In this document: piece after piece, positions 63,504 through 64,000 of the stretch | Position numbering within the stretch: the first letter of the stretch is position 1 | How the letters are laid out: each line of letters opens with the position of its first letter | From: Cutaneotrichosporon cavernicola | Taxonomy: Eukaryota > Basidiomycota > Tremellomycetes > Trichosporonales > Trichosporonaceae | Length of the DNA: 64,000 nt | Direction: 5' to 3' | Assembly (NCBI RefSeq): GCF_030864355.1 | Contig: NC_083397.1 | Coordinates: 1,178,001-1,242,000 of the forward strand | Notes under the pieces: generated by a model | Told to the model about the DNA's origin: nothing | What the model saw: the letters and a program-made list of their open reading frames with translations, nothing else | Database searches by the model: none | Translations under genes and position numbers: made by a program

Positions 63504-64000
63504 AGCGTGCTGGCCAATGGTGAGAACAAAAGAGGAGTTGTCTGTCAAAGGAGGTTGCCAAAGGGAGGCGGAGAGTAGAGTATGTGGGAGGTGTCCACCC
63601 CTCAATCCAAGCCTCATAGCTCATAGCTCATAGCTCACGGAACGAGGTGGCTTTGAGCCACAAGCCGAGAGGGAAACGAAACAATTTCACCAACCACAAT
63701 GTCACTCACGTTTTGTGGAACGAGCGAGTGAGAGATCGAGGAGGTCTGTAGGAATGAAGAAGAGTGACAGCTCGGAATCTAAGCATGCTTTATGCAACGA
63801 TGCGACGTGGGAAAGGTTTCCAAGAGTATCGTCAAGCGAAGAACGGCACCCCGTTGACCCTAAACATGTTATTGAAACACTCATAAACCCCTCCACACAA
63901 ATCCACACGACGTCACCAGGTACAATCTGGCAAATCCGGTGGGACTAACCGGTTCAGCACCAGCCCCGTTTCAACTGTCAAAGCTCAATCTCTACCCAAC
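63504..64000. other. Upstream region of the glutaminase, to the window edge
   Basis: About 500 bp. Contains a TCATAGC x3 repeat at 63613-63636 (minus strand GCTATGA), producing three staggered ATGs near the in-frame start at 63617. No other gene is evident up to the edge. Confidence 0.5.
63613..63636 (+). repeat. 7-bp tandem repeat TCATAGC x3
   Basis: Three adjacent perfect units plus TCA. On the minus strand each unit holds an ATG, in different frames because the unit length is not a multiple of three. Confidence 0.95.

Noticed and set aside
1..64000. CRISPR arrays, prophage, transposon or bacterial defence systems
   Set aside because: No regularly spaced repeats, integrase, transposase, terminal repeats or target-site duplications were seen; all content fits a eukaryotic chromosome.

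Overview
This 64 kb window is nuclear DNA of a fungus, most probably a basidiomycete yeast of the Tremellomycetes (order Trichosporonales is plausible; this is inference). The evidence is GC-rich coding sequence, dense genes on both strands, many very short GT-AG introns with CTRAC branch sites almost touching the 3' AG, a U2 snRNA gene, intron-containing tRNA, and eukaryotic core genes (SEC24, SEH1, CTR9, IES6, SPF45, VMA5, ARP10, OMA1, MPC1). Exon structures were rebuilt by hand from splice signals, reading-frame phase and family conservation. Every multi-exon model given here keeps a continuous frame from start to stop.

Layout. 0-9.2 kb: 3' part of an EEP-fold nuclease/phosphatase, a histidine phosphatase, mitochondrial protease OMA1, V-ATPase subunit C, a zinc polyol/alcohol dehydrogenase and an unknown basic protein. 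10.3-25 kb: a six-helix membrane protein, a RidA-family deaminase, SEC24 with an N-terminal WW domain, nucleoporin SEH1, threonyl-tRNA synthetase with two in-frame starts, Paf1-complex CTR9 and a small unknown ORF. 25-27.8 kb is gene-poor but carries a U2 snRNA gene and a tRNA-Arg(CCG) with a 9-nt intron. 27.8-35.5 kb: a short-chain dehydrogenase, an acetate/ammonia-type transporter and a Zn2Cys6 transcription factor, possibly a small metabolic neighbourhood. 36.2-42.5 kb: a tRNA-Met-like gene, ARP10, a membrane alpha/beta hydrolase and uracil phosphoribosyltransferase. 45-56.5 kb: PPZ-type phosphatase, a WD40-cyclophilin (PPWD1 type), FKBP12 with an upstream mitochondrial-like leader, pyruvate carrier MPC1, IES6 and SPF45. 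56.9-63.6 kb: a coiled-coil protein, an F-box/LRR-like protein, 6-phosphogluconolactonase and an intronless glutaminase-STAS protein.

No phage, CRISPR array, transposon or compact multi-gene foreign system was recognised. The most notable signals are: a class of 29-35 nt introns with branch points about 6-8 nt from the acceptor; a uracil phosphoribosyltransferase junction that fits conservation only with a GT-TG intron; a GC-AG intron; two genes (THS1, FKBP12) with a weak upstream ATG giving a mitochondrial-type leader and a strong downstream ATG for the cytosolic protein; the WW-SEC24 fusion; and the intronless glutaminase-STAS gene.
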